Shown one piece after another: positions 46,677-58,476 of a stretch of DNA of 64,000 nt (position 1 is the first letter of the stretch; each line of letters starts with the position of its first letter). The position numbers were made by a program, and so were the translations under genes. Under the pieces are notes generated by a model that was given only the letters and a program-made list of their open reading frames with translations, was not told the origin of the DNA and made no database searches. The DNA comes from Ophiostoma sp. CBS 140.51 (Eukaryota; Ascomycota; Sordariomycetes; Ophiostomatales; Ophiostomataceae): NCBI GenBank assembly GCA_029298735.1, contig JANSLP010000029.1, forward strand, positions 1 through 64,000. The letters are read 5' to 3'.

Positions 46677-49600
46677 TTATTGCCCTGGCTGATTGTTATT
46701 GTAGTGTTGCTGGTGCTGATGGTGGTGTTTGCGGTGCTCTGGATAGCCGCTGTAGTCGTACTCGCCGGGCGGGGGTTGGGACGTATATGGAGGGTAACAA
46801 AGCTCGTAAGCCGCTGGCTGATCATAATGGTTGCCCTGAGGCGGTGGACGACCTTGTGGATGGCCTTGCGGAGGACCTTGCGGAGGACCCTGTGGCCTAG
46901 GTGCCAGACTTTTCTGTTGTTAGCCGACGAAACGCTGATATTAAGAGCGGGGAAGAACCTACTGTGTCCAGCTGCTTTCAGCTGGAGGAGGCTGATATTC
47001 TTGAAGAGGGCCCGTGTTGCGGTACCACTCGGGCTCGCCACGAGGCTCGACCGGTGGAGGCTGGTCGTGCCGCTCGACAGGTCGAACAAATACCGGGGCA
47101 GGTTCATAGCCGCCTTGGTGCTGTTGATAGTGCGGAGGGGGAGGAGGAGGAGGGGCAGTCTCATATGTTGGAGGATGGTAGACTGGCCGCGGCTCTGAAG
47201 CATTTGCATATGGAGGCTGCTGGTCATATGCGGCCGGCCGCTCAATCAGGCTGGGCCCTAAGCGAATGGGGAGTGAATCGTGTGACCGCGGTGCATGATT
47301 CTCACGGTAGATGGGAGGATCCTGAGACTTAGGAGGAGGACCAGGGTAGTCTGACGGTGGAGGTTGCCGGTATTCTGCCACCGGCTGATACGGGGTAGTA
47401 TCGGCGGCCTGATAGGCCGGCTCCCGCCGTTCTGAGATGACGTTTCCGCGATAGTCACGGACGGGGAATGTCGCAGCCGCTGGAGGCTGGTCCATCTCCG
47501 AGTCATCTAGGACAATGGGAGCACGCTCCGATCCCAGAGGCGGCTCATACCGGGGACTCTCATAGTAAGGCCGGTAGTCAGCAGCCTTAGTAGACACGGG
47601 CACTCGAACAACACGTTGCGGCGGCAGGCGAGGTGGGAGATGCGCCCGCGCGTCCCGATCAATGGGAACGCGAGGCGACGTCTCATGCAGTGGCCGCGGT
47701 ACCGGCGGCCGCTGCCACCCGCCATCACTCGCCAACCGGCGCATAGGTACGGCTTTATGGCCATGACGAGGTGGGTCACGAGGCGAATACGACTCGTCGT
47801 CCATCGGGGCCCGCCTGCGTTTCAAAGTCACGATTTCCCCATCCCGGATTGGCGAGCTGCGTGCATCATAGGGCGGCCGACCACCTCCATCATCCACAGG
47901 TCCTCTCGGCGGAGGGCGTGATGCCTGACGAGGCGATACGGTCCGTACAAACACAGGAGCGGCGGGTGGCTGCTCATTGGAGATAGACAGAGGCTCAACA
48001 GACAGTACTAAAAAGTCACGAGCCTCGCTGGATCTTACTACAACCCTCTGCGGCGGCTGCTGTGCCTGTCGTGGGTCAGTATATGGGCTGGCGCCTCTTG
48101 ACAGGCCACCCGATGGGCTTCTCTGGTGCACAGTATCCGATGCCATCCGGGCCGGGATCGGCCCTCTGGCAGGGGGATAATCCAATGGGCGTGAAGGGGC
48201 GCTACCTTCGCCGCCCCAGAGGTACCCGATTTCCTGGTTATCATCAATATAGTAAAGACGATCATGTGGAGGGGTGTGTTCTTGACGTATTGGCTCCTGG
48301 CGAGACGAGGAGGACGGATAGAGACGGTACTCGACAGCGTGGGAAGGAGCTGCTTCCAGTGGGTGGTCATTTTGGTGACGAACTCGATCGACAGCCGCAC
48401 CCCAACGCGCCGATAGCGCAGCCTCATACCGCTTGAATCCTCGCCTGGTATGGTGGACAGTAGGCTGCTGCATATGTGTGCGCCGTTGAGGTGCAAAGCC
48501 GCGATCGGGCTCGTCATGCCACACCGCACGCTCGCCGAAGACCAACGTACGCGGATGGCGCAGTTCCAAAGGTTGCTCGGGATCCAACTTGCGCGTCCGG
48601 GACGACGACGCAGTTGCAGGGTAGGGCAGGTAGCTTGGCTCCACGGCAAGGTCTCCAGACTCGACGCCACTACTGTCGGCCTCTTCGTCCTCACCATCTT
48701 CGCCATCATCATCATCGTCACCTTCATCTTCCGAGTCAGAAATGACAATCACTTCACGTAGGATTTCGTCCAACTGGTCACGACCATTTTCTTCATCGCC
48801 ACGCCACTTGACGAGCACGTCCAGACAAAGCCCTTCGACGGCCTTTCTGGCGTTGAGGTAGGTAGTCTCTCTCAAAAGACTGTCGTAGCGAGTGTGTGTG
48901 TGTCGGATGTGGGCCAAAACGGCCAACTGCACACGGCGGGAAAGCGGTATGTTTTTGGCCAAGCCAACGAGTGGCTCGCCCTTTTTTGTTGCGCCCTATA
49001 GGTGTCAGCGATGATATGCAAACAGTAACGCTGCCCAGCTGTGCTGTACCTTCTTGAACGAATGCTCGATGATTGTTTGTCGGTCGGTGTTGGGGATCCG
49101 GGGAAATAGGTCTCTTATCGCTAGATCCGCCTGGGCGTTGATCTCTTCTTGGGACTCGGGAATCGGCTCTGGCGCTCCCAGCGGTAACTGGCCGTCTGAA
49201 GAGTCGCCGTTGTCGCTAACTTCCCTGCGAGCTTCTTCGACGATGCCGCTGCGTATGTGGTGACCAACGCGGTTCATTTGCTGCGCGAGCCCGCCACCAA
49301 CGCCGTACTTTAACAAGATAGTCAGTGATCCGATGTCATGTGTTTTGAGTGTAGTTTGGACACAAGAGATGAAACACCCATACCGATACGATGAAGATCA
49401 TAGCATCACGCTCGCGCGATAGTTCTTTGCAAGCCGTTGTCAGCTCGGGGTTGCCGATGGGGACAAACTCGAACCCAGGCGGCGGTGTTCTTTTGCTGGT
49501 GATCTGTCGTGTTGAGCAATGGTTAGTAGTCGATGGCGACAAGGCCATCCCAGATATGTACTATGACATTGGACGCTCGTCCAGATTTGCACAACGACAA

Positions 49601-49822
49601 CAGGAGAGAAGGACGCACCTCAAACTCCAGCTTCTTTTTCTTGTCTTTGTTTTCGACGATCTCGTAGTACGAGTGGTGTTTGGATTTGAGGTTGTGGACT
49701 TCTGGCCTGGCATTCAAGACCACCGGATTGCTAACCGTCTGGGCTCGAAGCCTCTTCTTATGCCGGTCCTTGGCATGGGCTCCTGGCAGCAAGCCAGGGC
49801 CGCTGCGTTTTTCGCGGCCCAT
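46677..49822 (-). CDS. DUF2293-domain fungal protein with long disordered tail
   Basis: Best model is 948 aa from five exons: 49822-49619, 49503-49384, 49307-49050, 48995-46963 and 46908-46677. The N-terminal third holds the DUF2293 region: IRDLFPRIPNTDRQTIIEHS, then GLAKNIPLSRRVQLAVLAHI, RHTHTRYDSLLRETTYLNAR, CLDVLVKWRGDEENGRDQLD and EILREVIVISDSEDE. That domain is conserved in filamentous ascomycetes and lacks an assigned activity. An acidic Asp/Glu block follows, then about 600 residues rich in Pro, Arg, Tyr and Gln with no fold apparent, ending in QGPPQGPPQGHPQGRPPP-type and His/Gln runs. The last junction is inferred: only an acceptor at GAAAAG, not the nearer CAG, keeps the Pro/Gln-rich frame. 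A nuclear, RNA- or chromatin-associated role would be a guess. Confidence 0.85.
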
Positions 49823-51308
49823 GCTTCTTCTTCTTTTTTCTCTTCTTCTTCTGCTACCAACACTTTATTTTGCAAAACACCTTTTGCAGCTATATCCTTA
49901 CCATGATGGACTCCTTTGTGGTACCAATAGCTTTGTGGGAAGAGATGTAGGATGAAGACAAAGACGATGGAAGAGACGATGCGAAGAACCAAACAACGAG
50001 AGAACGAAAATAGAAAAGAAAAGAAGATGGTTATGACAGTCTTGGAACAGATCTATGCACACCAAAACGCGTAGGGAAACGCGAGAACAAAAACTCGGCC
50101 TACCCGTCGGATCGTCAAAACCACAACGCGGGTTTGAGGAACAAGAGACGGGGGTGGTGATGGCGAGAACAGGATATGGTAGAGCGGTAAAGGAAAGCGA
50201 AGCAAAAGCAAAGGCTTTGCGCAGAGTATGTGCAGAAAATGAGGCTGCCCAAAGAAGCGGCGGTGGCACTGGCCAAGCACGCGAGGCAGGTAAGAATGGT
50301 CAAAATGATGATTGATGGTTGTGATATGCACCTTCCCCACGGGTCGGTCTGTTCTTGCTCTCACAGGCTGGAGGTCTTCCCTTTCTTCTTTCCCTTGTTG
50401 GAGCGCAAAAAAAGGAGACAGCACACCGAATCTATGAGGTAGGAGAGACGGAGACGTGGCCGGTTGGGAAAGAAACAGCAGATGGAAGATCGGGCAGGAA
50501 AAGAGAATCACGTCCTCCTTGATCCCCAAAGCGGTCAAAACTGGAGATGGGAAGGAGCGAACGCCCAATAGAAAACAGTCCACACAAAAAAGGCAGGACC
50601 GCCCCAAAAAATGCTGTTAAGGGCAGGAGCAACGACGATAAAAAGAAAGCGCGAGTGTCCTTCTCGGCAACCAAAGCGGGAAGGTACGACGTATCGTGGT
50701 CTCCGAAGCGTAAAGTTTGTTCTGTTTCTATGCAAACTCTCACCACCAGGGATCCCACAGGATGTCGGCGACACGTTGGGGCGGATGAGAGAAGGAAGAC
50801 GAGAACGGTTGCCCGAGTGGCTAGTGACCTGGTCACATTTGCGATGTGTGACCGAGCGTGGGCACAAATGGTCGACGAAACGACCAATAATGTGTCAGGT
50901 TTGGCACAGATTTGGGCAGAAAGCGCATATGGAGGGGTGGTCACGTGGCTTATTTTGGTGATGACGTGTGGCGGTCACAGCCAATCTTTTTGCTGTGGCT
51001 TTTCACGTGAGCCACTCAACACGGGGTATCAACATCAACATCAACGAGCTCGGTAGCCAAGCAATTTATGCACACAGCTACGGGAGACTCTACAACAGTT
51101 TGAAACATACTGAGTGAGGACATTTGTGGTTCTTGAACTTTGTCTTCTCATTTACGGGGATTTCACGGCATTTCTTTCGACTGACGTGAAGATGCCTTGA
51201 GATTGCTGCCTGCTCTTCTCGCTGCTTTTTGGGAGCTCCCGAAACGACAGGACAACATATCACCTGGGTTTGAGCTCTTGGCACCTTTGACTGGGCCTAC
51301 AGGCAGCT
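49823..51308. promoter_or_regulatory. Shared upstream region of DUF2293 and DHX35-like genes
   Basis: A 1.5-kb divergent intergenic region. CACGTG sites lie at 50942-50947 and 51005-51010, with a related GACGTG near 50964, all within 370 bp of the helicase start. A CTT-rich tract lies just inside the DUF2293 side. Open frames on both strands are unsupported. Confidence 0.5.
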
Positions 51309-53526
51309 ATGGCGGAGTTTGATTTGGCTGCGGCCTTCATCCCGGCTCTCCACAAGCCAGCTGCATTGCTCCCCATTGCAAAACACAGAGAAAGTCTCTT
51401 ATACCTTATCGAGACCTTTCCGGTCGTTATTGTTGTCGGCCAGACAGGCTCTGGCAAGACGACACAGATTCCCCAGTTTTTGGAACAGGCTGGGTGGTGT
51501 GCAGATGGCAAAGTTATTGCGATAACACAGGCGAGTCGATAGCCCCCTCCCGTTTGTTTTCCGTAAAAAGGTTCCCTGCTACGTTTCACATACTGACTCT
51601 GATTAGCCACGCCGGGTTGCTGCTACCACCGTTGCTGTGCGAGTGGCCGAGGAGTATGGCTGTGAAATCGGCAAAGAAGTGGGCTACTCCATCCGCTTCG
51701 AAGATGTCACGTCTTCTGCGACACGAATCAAGTTTATGACCGACGGTCTGTTGATTCGCGAGGCTCTTGTGGACCCTCTGCTGTCACGATACTCTGTCAT
51801 CATGGTGGACGAAGCCCACGAGCGGTCCATCAGTACGGATATTCTGTTGGGTCTTTTGAGAAAGATCCGGAAGCGACGGCCAGAACTGCGTATTATAATC
51901 AGCAGCGCCACACTGCAAGCAGAAGACTTTCTTGCGTACTTCTCGACCGCCGAGGAGTCTAGTAGCAGCAACAAGGCTTCCAAAGCACAGAGCAGCAACA
52001 CAATCACAGACGCGCCTACGAGAGCGAGCGAAGAGGATGAGGAGAATGAAAACGAAGACGGCAAGGACAGTGGAGAGAAGGTCGGTGCCATCATCAGCTT
52101 AGAAGGCCGAACATATCCCATCGACATACTCTACCTCGAAAAGCCAGCCGAGGACTACGTGGAGAAAGCCATAAGCACCGTGCTACAGATACACGAAGAA
52201 GAGCCCGATGGCGATATCCTTGTGTTCCTGACAGGAAGGGAGGAGATTGAGAGGGCCGTGCAAGCCGTGGCAGAGGCTGTCTCAACACAGGATGCGTTGT
52301 CTGCAAAGCGTGCGCTTCTCCCATTACCAATGTACGCAGGGCTTACGGCAGACGAACAAATGTATGTGTTTGATGAGGCGCCAGAGGACACGCGTAAGGT
52401 CATCTTTGCCACCAATATTGCCGAGGCGTCGGTGACGATCAACGGCGTCGTCTACGTCGTGGATAGCGGCTTTGTCAAGCAGCGCGCCTACAACCCCACG
52501 ACCGGCATCGAGACACTTACAACGACGCCCGTCTCCAAGGCGGCGGCAGCACAGCGGGCGGGACGTGCCGGTCGCACAAAACCAGGCAAATGCTTCCGCC
52601 TATACACTGAAGATTCGTACTTGGGCCTGCCCAATGCCAACGTACCCGAGATCCAGCGGTCCAACCTGGCGCCCGTCGTGCTGCAGCTCAAGGCGTTGGG
52701 TATCGACAACGTTCTACGCTTCCCATACTTTACCCCACCGCCGACGGAGCTGATGACGAAGGCTCTAGAGCTGCTGTACTCTTTGGGCGCTCTTGACGAC
52801 TACGCAAAGCTGACCAAACCGCTCGGCCTGCGCATGGCCGAACTGGCCGTCGAGCCCATGATGGCCAAGACGCTGCTGGCCGCGCCGCAGTTTGGCTGCC
52901 TCGGCGAGATGCTGACAATTGCAGCCATGACGAGCCGCGAGGGCAACAGCAGCGTGTGGATCGACAATCAGGACGGTGGTCGCAGCAAGGAAGAGTGGCA
53001 GCTGGTCGAGCTGGTGCGGCGCCGGTTTGCCGCCGACGAGGGCGACCACCTAACACTGCTCAATGTGTACCAGGCATTTGTGACTAAGGGCAACGGCGAG
53101 GCCAAGTTCTGCAAAGAGAACCGGCTGAACTTCCAGATGCTGAAGCGAGCCGTCAGTGTACGGGCACAGTTGAGACGGTTCATGGAGCGATTTGGCTTTG
53201 ACATTCCGGATGTCCGGCAGCAATCGCAACAGCAACAGCCAGGCATAGCCAACAAAGCGGAACAGATTCGGCGGTGCCTGACGACGGGCTACTTTGCACA
53301 TGCAGCGCGCATGCAGGTGGACGGCACATTCCGCAATGTCGCTGGCGGCACAGTGCTGCACGCGCACCCGAGCTCGCTGCTGTTCAACCGCAAAGCCGAC
53401 TGGGTCATCTTCCACGAGGTGATGGAGACGGGCGACAAGAAGTACATCCGCGACATCACCAAGATTGAGAAGAAGTGGCTGCTCGATTATGCCCCCGACT
53501 TTTACCAGACGACAGAGCGGAGGTAG
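51309..53526 (+). CDS. DHX35: DEAH-box RNA helicase, DHX35-like
   Basis: Predicted 713-aa protein from two exons, 51309-51530 and 51607-53526. The intron is non-canonical GC-AG (donor CAG/GCGAGT, acceptor GATTAG) and falls inside motif Ia, rejoining ITQ to PRRVAATT. Other helicase motifs are Walker A GQTGSGKT near 44-51, DEAH at 142-145, SAT at 174-176, ATNIAEASVTI, and QRAGRAGRTKPGKCFRLYTE. The C-terminal HA2/OB region follows (LGLRMAELAVEPMMAKTLL, GYFAHAARM). A run of about 45 acidic/Ser-rich residues near 190-235 is inserted after the first RecA domain. Colinearity with human DHX35 is strong, including QRSNLAPVVLQLKALGIDNV. DHX35 is associated with catalytic spliceosomes; the role here is inferred. 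Confidence 0.93.
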
Positions 53527-55115
53527 CAGACCATGGGGTAAAACAACGCGTACGGTGTTCGTTAGAGGACAGCAGAGACGAGTTGGTTGTCACAATGGAT
53601 AGGATAGAGAGGGGAAAGGAGGCATGAAACACTGGGTACAAAGTTAAATACATTCGAACATGGGCTGTGTATGCCTTGACCACCTTGTACCCACATCGCA
53701 TTTCCAAGGTATTCCAACTGTCAGAATTTGGTGCCTTTTGGTGCCCGAGTCGAAAATGTCAAATTACACAGTATCAAGGGGTTCTTTGATTGTTTCTAGC
53801 AGCCTGTCCCTTGTCCCTGTTGCACGGCAGGGCTTCTAGATGAGCGAGGTCTTCTTCTCCTGTTCTCTCTCAAATTGTCTCTTTCGATTGACTGTGGCCG
53901 CGTCAACGGTCCGCTTTGACCAAAGGATGTGTACATTTGCCACAGAAGCAAGGTTTCGTCGGCCGTTTCCGTCGATTGACGTCGCCTGCTGCTCATCTTG
54001 TTTTGCAAATCGTACCGTTAAACCTTTTGATCCCTTTCTTATTCATCCTCTTGATTTGCTCTGTGGCTTATCTCCCGAATTCCGACTCCATCTGGTTACT
54101 GGACATTGGACGAAGATGCCGTGTCTTGGTTTCTTGGTGAAATATGGGAAACAAGGGAGGGAAAATTTGCGTTATCATTTAAACACTTTGTATTTGCGGC
54201 GTAATACAAGACGGCAATTCCCAAGGACCAAAGGGCGGACAAGCCTGTCTCTTGGTCTTTTTGTCATCTTCTTGTCTAAATTGATTGTCTTTCACGGACC
54301 ACCCACGTTTGATTTTTCACTTAAGGTGAGCAAACTCTGTGTACCGCCGGATGTCATCATCGCACAAACTCACGACAGCATGGTAAAAAGAAAGAAAAGA
54401 TAATACTCGGTCATGCAGAAAAAGAAGAAAAAAAGAAAGCAGGCTGCGAAGAAAAAAGGAGACTAGTGCACGAACATGCACAACTCGAAACCGAGTGCAA
54501 CTCAAGAAAGGGGCCGTCTATTGGCCCTTTTGGCTTGGACGAGGGGAATATCATAACCTTCTCGACGCCTTTGGACTTCGTCGCCTTCCAACCCCGGTCT
54601 TTAATACACATTGGCTGCAGTGAATTCCTCACAATCCCCGTCGTCCTATGCAGCTAGACTCGACCGGAGCCTCGCACCTTTTTAGTTTCAGGCACCATCG
54701 GACGGATATACACAGGACAAGACGGGGTACATCTGTTACATATCCTTTTCCGGTGTAAAAGGCACGATTTGATGTATTTGTACGACATCATCTAGCCCCT
54801 TCTTTCTTCTTTTCCAGAGTGCCACCTTGCACAACTGGGAGTTTCTGCACACCGGACGAAGTCGAGACTCTTTGGTCTGTCCCCACTGCCGAGTTGGATG
54901 GGAGAATAAAGATAGAGCGAGAGCGAGGTTGAAGACTCTCTGCCCCCTGGAGAGAAATAAATGTTAGAAAATGATGAGGTCCATCGAGAACATTTTTTGT
55001 GCCCTGTAAAACATAACCCACGAAGTAAATACCGCATACAGGTTACTTTGCAGGCACAACATGCGACGCGTGTCCGTGGCCTGCCCCGAGCTCCGTGCTC
55101 CGTGCAGCAAGCAGT

Positions 55116-55180
55116 CCTAGGGGCCTGATGCGCTCAACTTTTTTCTTGAATCGTGCCGGTGCTGGTGCTGGTGCTGGCGC
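55116..55180 (+). repeat. Left arm of a long inverted repeat
   Basis: This arm begins CCTAGGGGCCTGATGCGCTC, continues through a T-run and ATCGTGCC, and ends in GGTGCTGGTGCTGG. Its reverse complement reappears at 55361-55424 with only a few mismatches and one missing base. A further 7-bp complementary pair inside the loop (ACGGGAC at 55187-55193 and GTCCCGT at 55325-55331) would extend the stem. Confidence 0.9.
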
Positions 55181-55360
55181 CGGGAAACGGGACCTTTTTC
55201 GTTTACTAAGACACAGCCCGTACGTATCCTTTGCGTTTGTCCTCGGGCCTTCCTGTCTTCTGAATGCACATACAGGCAAACGGCGCGTCTGCGATACTTC
55301 TGTTGACTTTGCTTGTCTCACTGTGTCCCGTCAAAATAGGAAATATCCCCATTTTTTTTT

Positions 55361-55424
55361 GCACCAGCACCAGTACCAGCACCGGCACGATTCGAGAAAA
55401 AAGTTGAGCGCATCAGGCCCTAGG
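55361..55424 (-). repeat. Right arm of a long inverted repeat
   Basis: This arm begins GCACCAGCACCAGTACCAGC, continues GGCACGATTC, an A-run, then AGTTGAGCGCATCAGGCCCT and AGG. It is the near-perfect reverse complement of 55116-55180, separated by a 180-nt loop. The differences seen are a GCTGG/GTACC change in the repeat part, A versus G near the A-run, and one C missing in CCCTAGG. Confidence 0.9.
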
Positions 55425-57600
55425 CCAGAAGAGGCTTTCTGTTGCGACGATGCACAAAGACGACACAAGTACAGACAGTAACACTTGGGGGCAACGATCC
55501 CTGTGTCCAGAACGAGGCGCAGCTGGACAGGTTCCTGGCCCCTACCGAAGAGGCCCACCGAAACAGACCACACAGAGGTCAAGCCTGCTGAAGTAATTAG
55601 CCATTTTTGAATTTTGTGTTCCGTAGAAATAGGGGAAAAGGTCCGCCTGCTGCACGAAAAGTAAGAAGAGAAGAAAAAAAAAGCTAAATCCAGAAAAAGT
55701 TCTGATAGCCTATATGTGCACTCCATCAACCAAAGTCAATACACCGTATTCCTCTGGGCCTGCTCTTCGAGGGCCATTTTAGCTTAAATGCTGCACTTTA
55801 AGGTTGCACGCGTTCAAGACACGCGCTCACACTCATCACACGCTCCTTTAACGGAGGGAGACACAATAAGAAGAAGTCGCTCCCAAGATCGTCAGGGCCT
55901 GGGTCTGGGCCTTGACCTGCATCTGCAAGAGGCTGCGATCTCTCTCTCCCTGAATCTGGGTTCATCGCCCGCTCTGCAGAAAAAAAGACCAAAGCGGCGG
56001 CCGGCTTGTTGACTGTTATTTGTTGATTGTTGAACGTGCTCAACTGTCGTCTGCTCGTTAGGGGTTCATGGGACATAAGTCTGTTTCACAGGCTCGACAG
56101 CGTGGCAAGCCAGTGATGAAAAAGAAACTCTTACAAACTCAAGGAGGTACCTTGGCCTTGCTCGCAGACGAGGCCAGGGGCTTATCTAATTGGGCTATCT
56201 GAAAAAAGCAGTGAAAAAGAAGAGAAAACTCGAAAAGGGGGGTGGTCCAACAGGACAGGGTGCGGGAAGGCAACGTCGCTTGCCAGAGCCTAGCCGGCCC
56301 AGATCGTGGTTCTGTGGGTTGTCGAATCCGAAGTGGAATGCGAGAAGAATCAAGACATTTGGCAGTGACAGAACAAGCCTCTCAAGCCCTTCCATCCACT
56401 GTCCTTCACTCTCGCTGGGCTTGCCTCTCTGCCCCTTCTGCTCATTTCGGTTGATTTGGCTGGGTCCCGTCAGGAGATTAGCGCCTCCCCAGGGAAGCGG
56501 GGGCCCCTTGGCTGCGGCGGCCAATCCGTCTTGGGGAAAATCATGTGGATCCCATCTGGCTGGTATTCAAAGTATACAGCCAATCAGAAGAGGCTGTTCC
56601 TGTTTTTGGGAAACAACGATTGCCCGCCCGCACACCTTCCCGCTTCAAGCTGCAATGTTGCTATTATTGCACCAGGTTTAAAAACAACATGCACAGTATT
56701 CCAGTGCGCTATGTTTTTCTGCGTTTACCCCTATTCTTTGGGTGAGCCTTACCCGGGAGAGTCTTGGCGACAGCCAAGTTTTTCACTGCGTATCTTTTCT
56801 GTTTCCTTTGTTTCTTGCCCTGAAAGCCGGGCATTCTGGGAGGCGGAGGTTCTCTTCCAGCGGTGTCTCGCTCGCAGTTTCCCTATTTGACGGCGGGCAG
56901 ACGACCTGCTCCTGCTATCTTCAGTCTATTTCCGTGCCGCAATGTTTCCGTCTTTTGTTTGTTGGAAGGAGCGAGCTCTGCTGGCATGTTGCGGGAAAAA
57001 TACACTGTTGAAGAACGCAGAGATACGAGGAAATACGGTCTCGACAGTCCCGACAGTCTCAACAGTGACACAACAGTTGGCCGCCAGAGTGAGCTGTGTG
57101 TTCACTGCTCATCTTCATCCTTCGAGATGCCTCATAAAGATTCTTAAATGGCCCTTATGCGCGCAGAACCTGCACAGACTCGCCCCGCGCGCCCTGCGGC
57201 CCTCACTTTCTTCATGATTTTTGCCTTTTCTGTGTGATCGCGTCCCCACGTCTGGGCCACGTCCCACGACCGTCTGTCGTAGCCCACCGAAGCCCACCCT
57301 TTCCTCCCCTTCTCTGGGTTTCTTCTCCTTCGATGGCACCGCACTTTGAATTGCCCCTGTGTTTGCACCACTGATGGCCCCACTTTGTGTCCCCTCTGTC
57401 CGTTCCTGGCGCAGGGGGTTTAGTCCGCTTTGGGAAAGAGCGAGAGGGCCTGGAAGAATGAACCGCCAGGCACAAGGCGCCAAAATAGAGAGAGCCTGCT
57501 CCCTGTTCCTGACTACTGCACGGAAGGCGCGCTTTGTCTTGGGTCGCTCACACCTGCCCTGGCACGCCTCTGCACGCCTGGCAAGAGCCTGGCAAAGCCT

Positions 57601-57790
57601 CTGAGCCTCTCTTCGCTCTTTCCTCTTTCCCTGGCCTCGCTCTTTCCCTTCAGTCTGGGCCTGGTGTCCGTTCTTTCCTCACGCCCTCACACGCCTTCTG
57701 CCCTCACGCCCTCCATTTCACTCGTGTTCCTCTACTCCTCTATTCCTCTTTTCTTCTTTCTTCCCTTCTTCTCTTTTCACGATGCAGGAC
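57601..57790 (+). promoter_or_regulatory. Pyrimidine-rich tract upstream of the SKG6-like gene
   Basis: Nearly 200 bases dominated by C and T on the plus strand, within a C/T-rich zone that extends to about 58050, some 0.4 kb before the start codon. It resembles the tract before the Ecm33-like gene. A promoter or leader role is inferred. Confidence 0.4.
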
Positions 57791-58476
57791 TGAATCACTC
57801 TCTTCGTCTCCCTTCAGCCTCTCCTTTCACGCCTGTCCCTTTTCCTTTTCGTTCTTCGTTCTCGACTTACATCACGCTCCTTACCAATAAGACCGACATA
57901 CTCGTTTGCACCTTTCTTTTTGCAAACGACGGTCGTCCACTCCTTTTTTCTTTTGATTTTTCCATTCATTCATTTTCTACTCAACCCACGATCTCTACAC
58001 CAAAAAAGCCTGCCAGCACAGGCTTGTTCCATTCATTTCCCCACCAAGTCGCCTGACAAGAAGACGAAATCGAAAACCTCGAGGTTCACGAAAGCATCGA
58101 CTCTCTACGGCAGGACTGTTTCTGTTTTCCTCTGTTTTACACGCCCTGAATAGAACCGGAAGAGCCTGGACTCTCCTTGCAAACGAAACGCCCTCTTCAC
58201 GCGCCATCCCTTGCTTTTCGTCCTTTCCCAATCTGGCTTTCAACTTCAACGGCTCCCTTTCCACAATTCGCGAATCCGGTTTCCCTTTCGTGCCGCTCAG
58301 CTCAGTGGATAGACTTTCTCCGCGTTATCAGACTTGCATCGACTTTTGACATCGCTCCCTTATAATACCACGTCGAACGACATCGAGATTCACGAACCCC
58401 GTCTCCTCCCGTTAAAACTCGATTATCTGCCGAACCGACACGTCTTCGATAGATACTTTGACACCAACTTTTTATA

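Larger units (their letters stand above)
53527..58476. other. 4.9-kb gene-free stretch with an inverted repeat
   Basis: No protein family is recognisable. The longest frame, 187 codons at 53840-54403, is Phe/Ser/Arg-rich without motifs. The notable element is the inverted repeat with arms at 55116-55180 and 55361-55424. From about 57600 to 58050 the plus strand is strongly C/T-rich and probably forms the promoter and leader of the SKG6-like gene at 58477. Confidence 0.55.

Noticed and set aside
53840..54403. 187-codon plus-strand open frame
   Set aside because: Phe/Ser/Arg-rich without conserved motif; ends in a Lys/Arg run over A-rich DNA.
55095..55481. 128-codon open frame across the inverted repeat (Ala-Gly repeat then His-Gln repeat)
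   Set aside because: The protein repeats are translations of the two complementary DNA arms, so the frame follows from the inverted repeat and not from coding selection.
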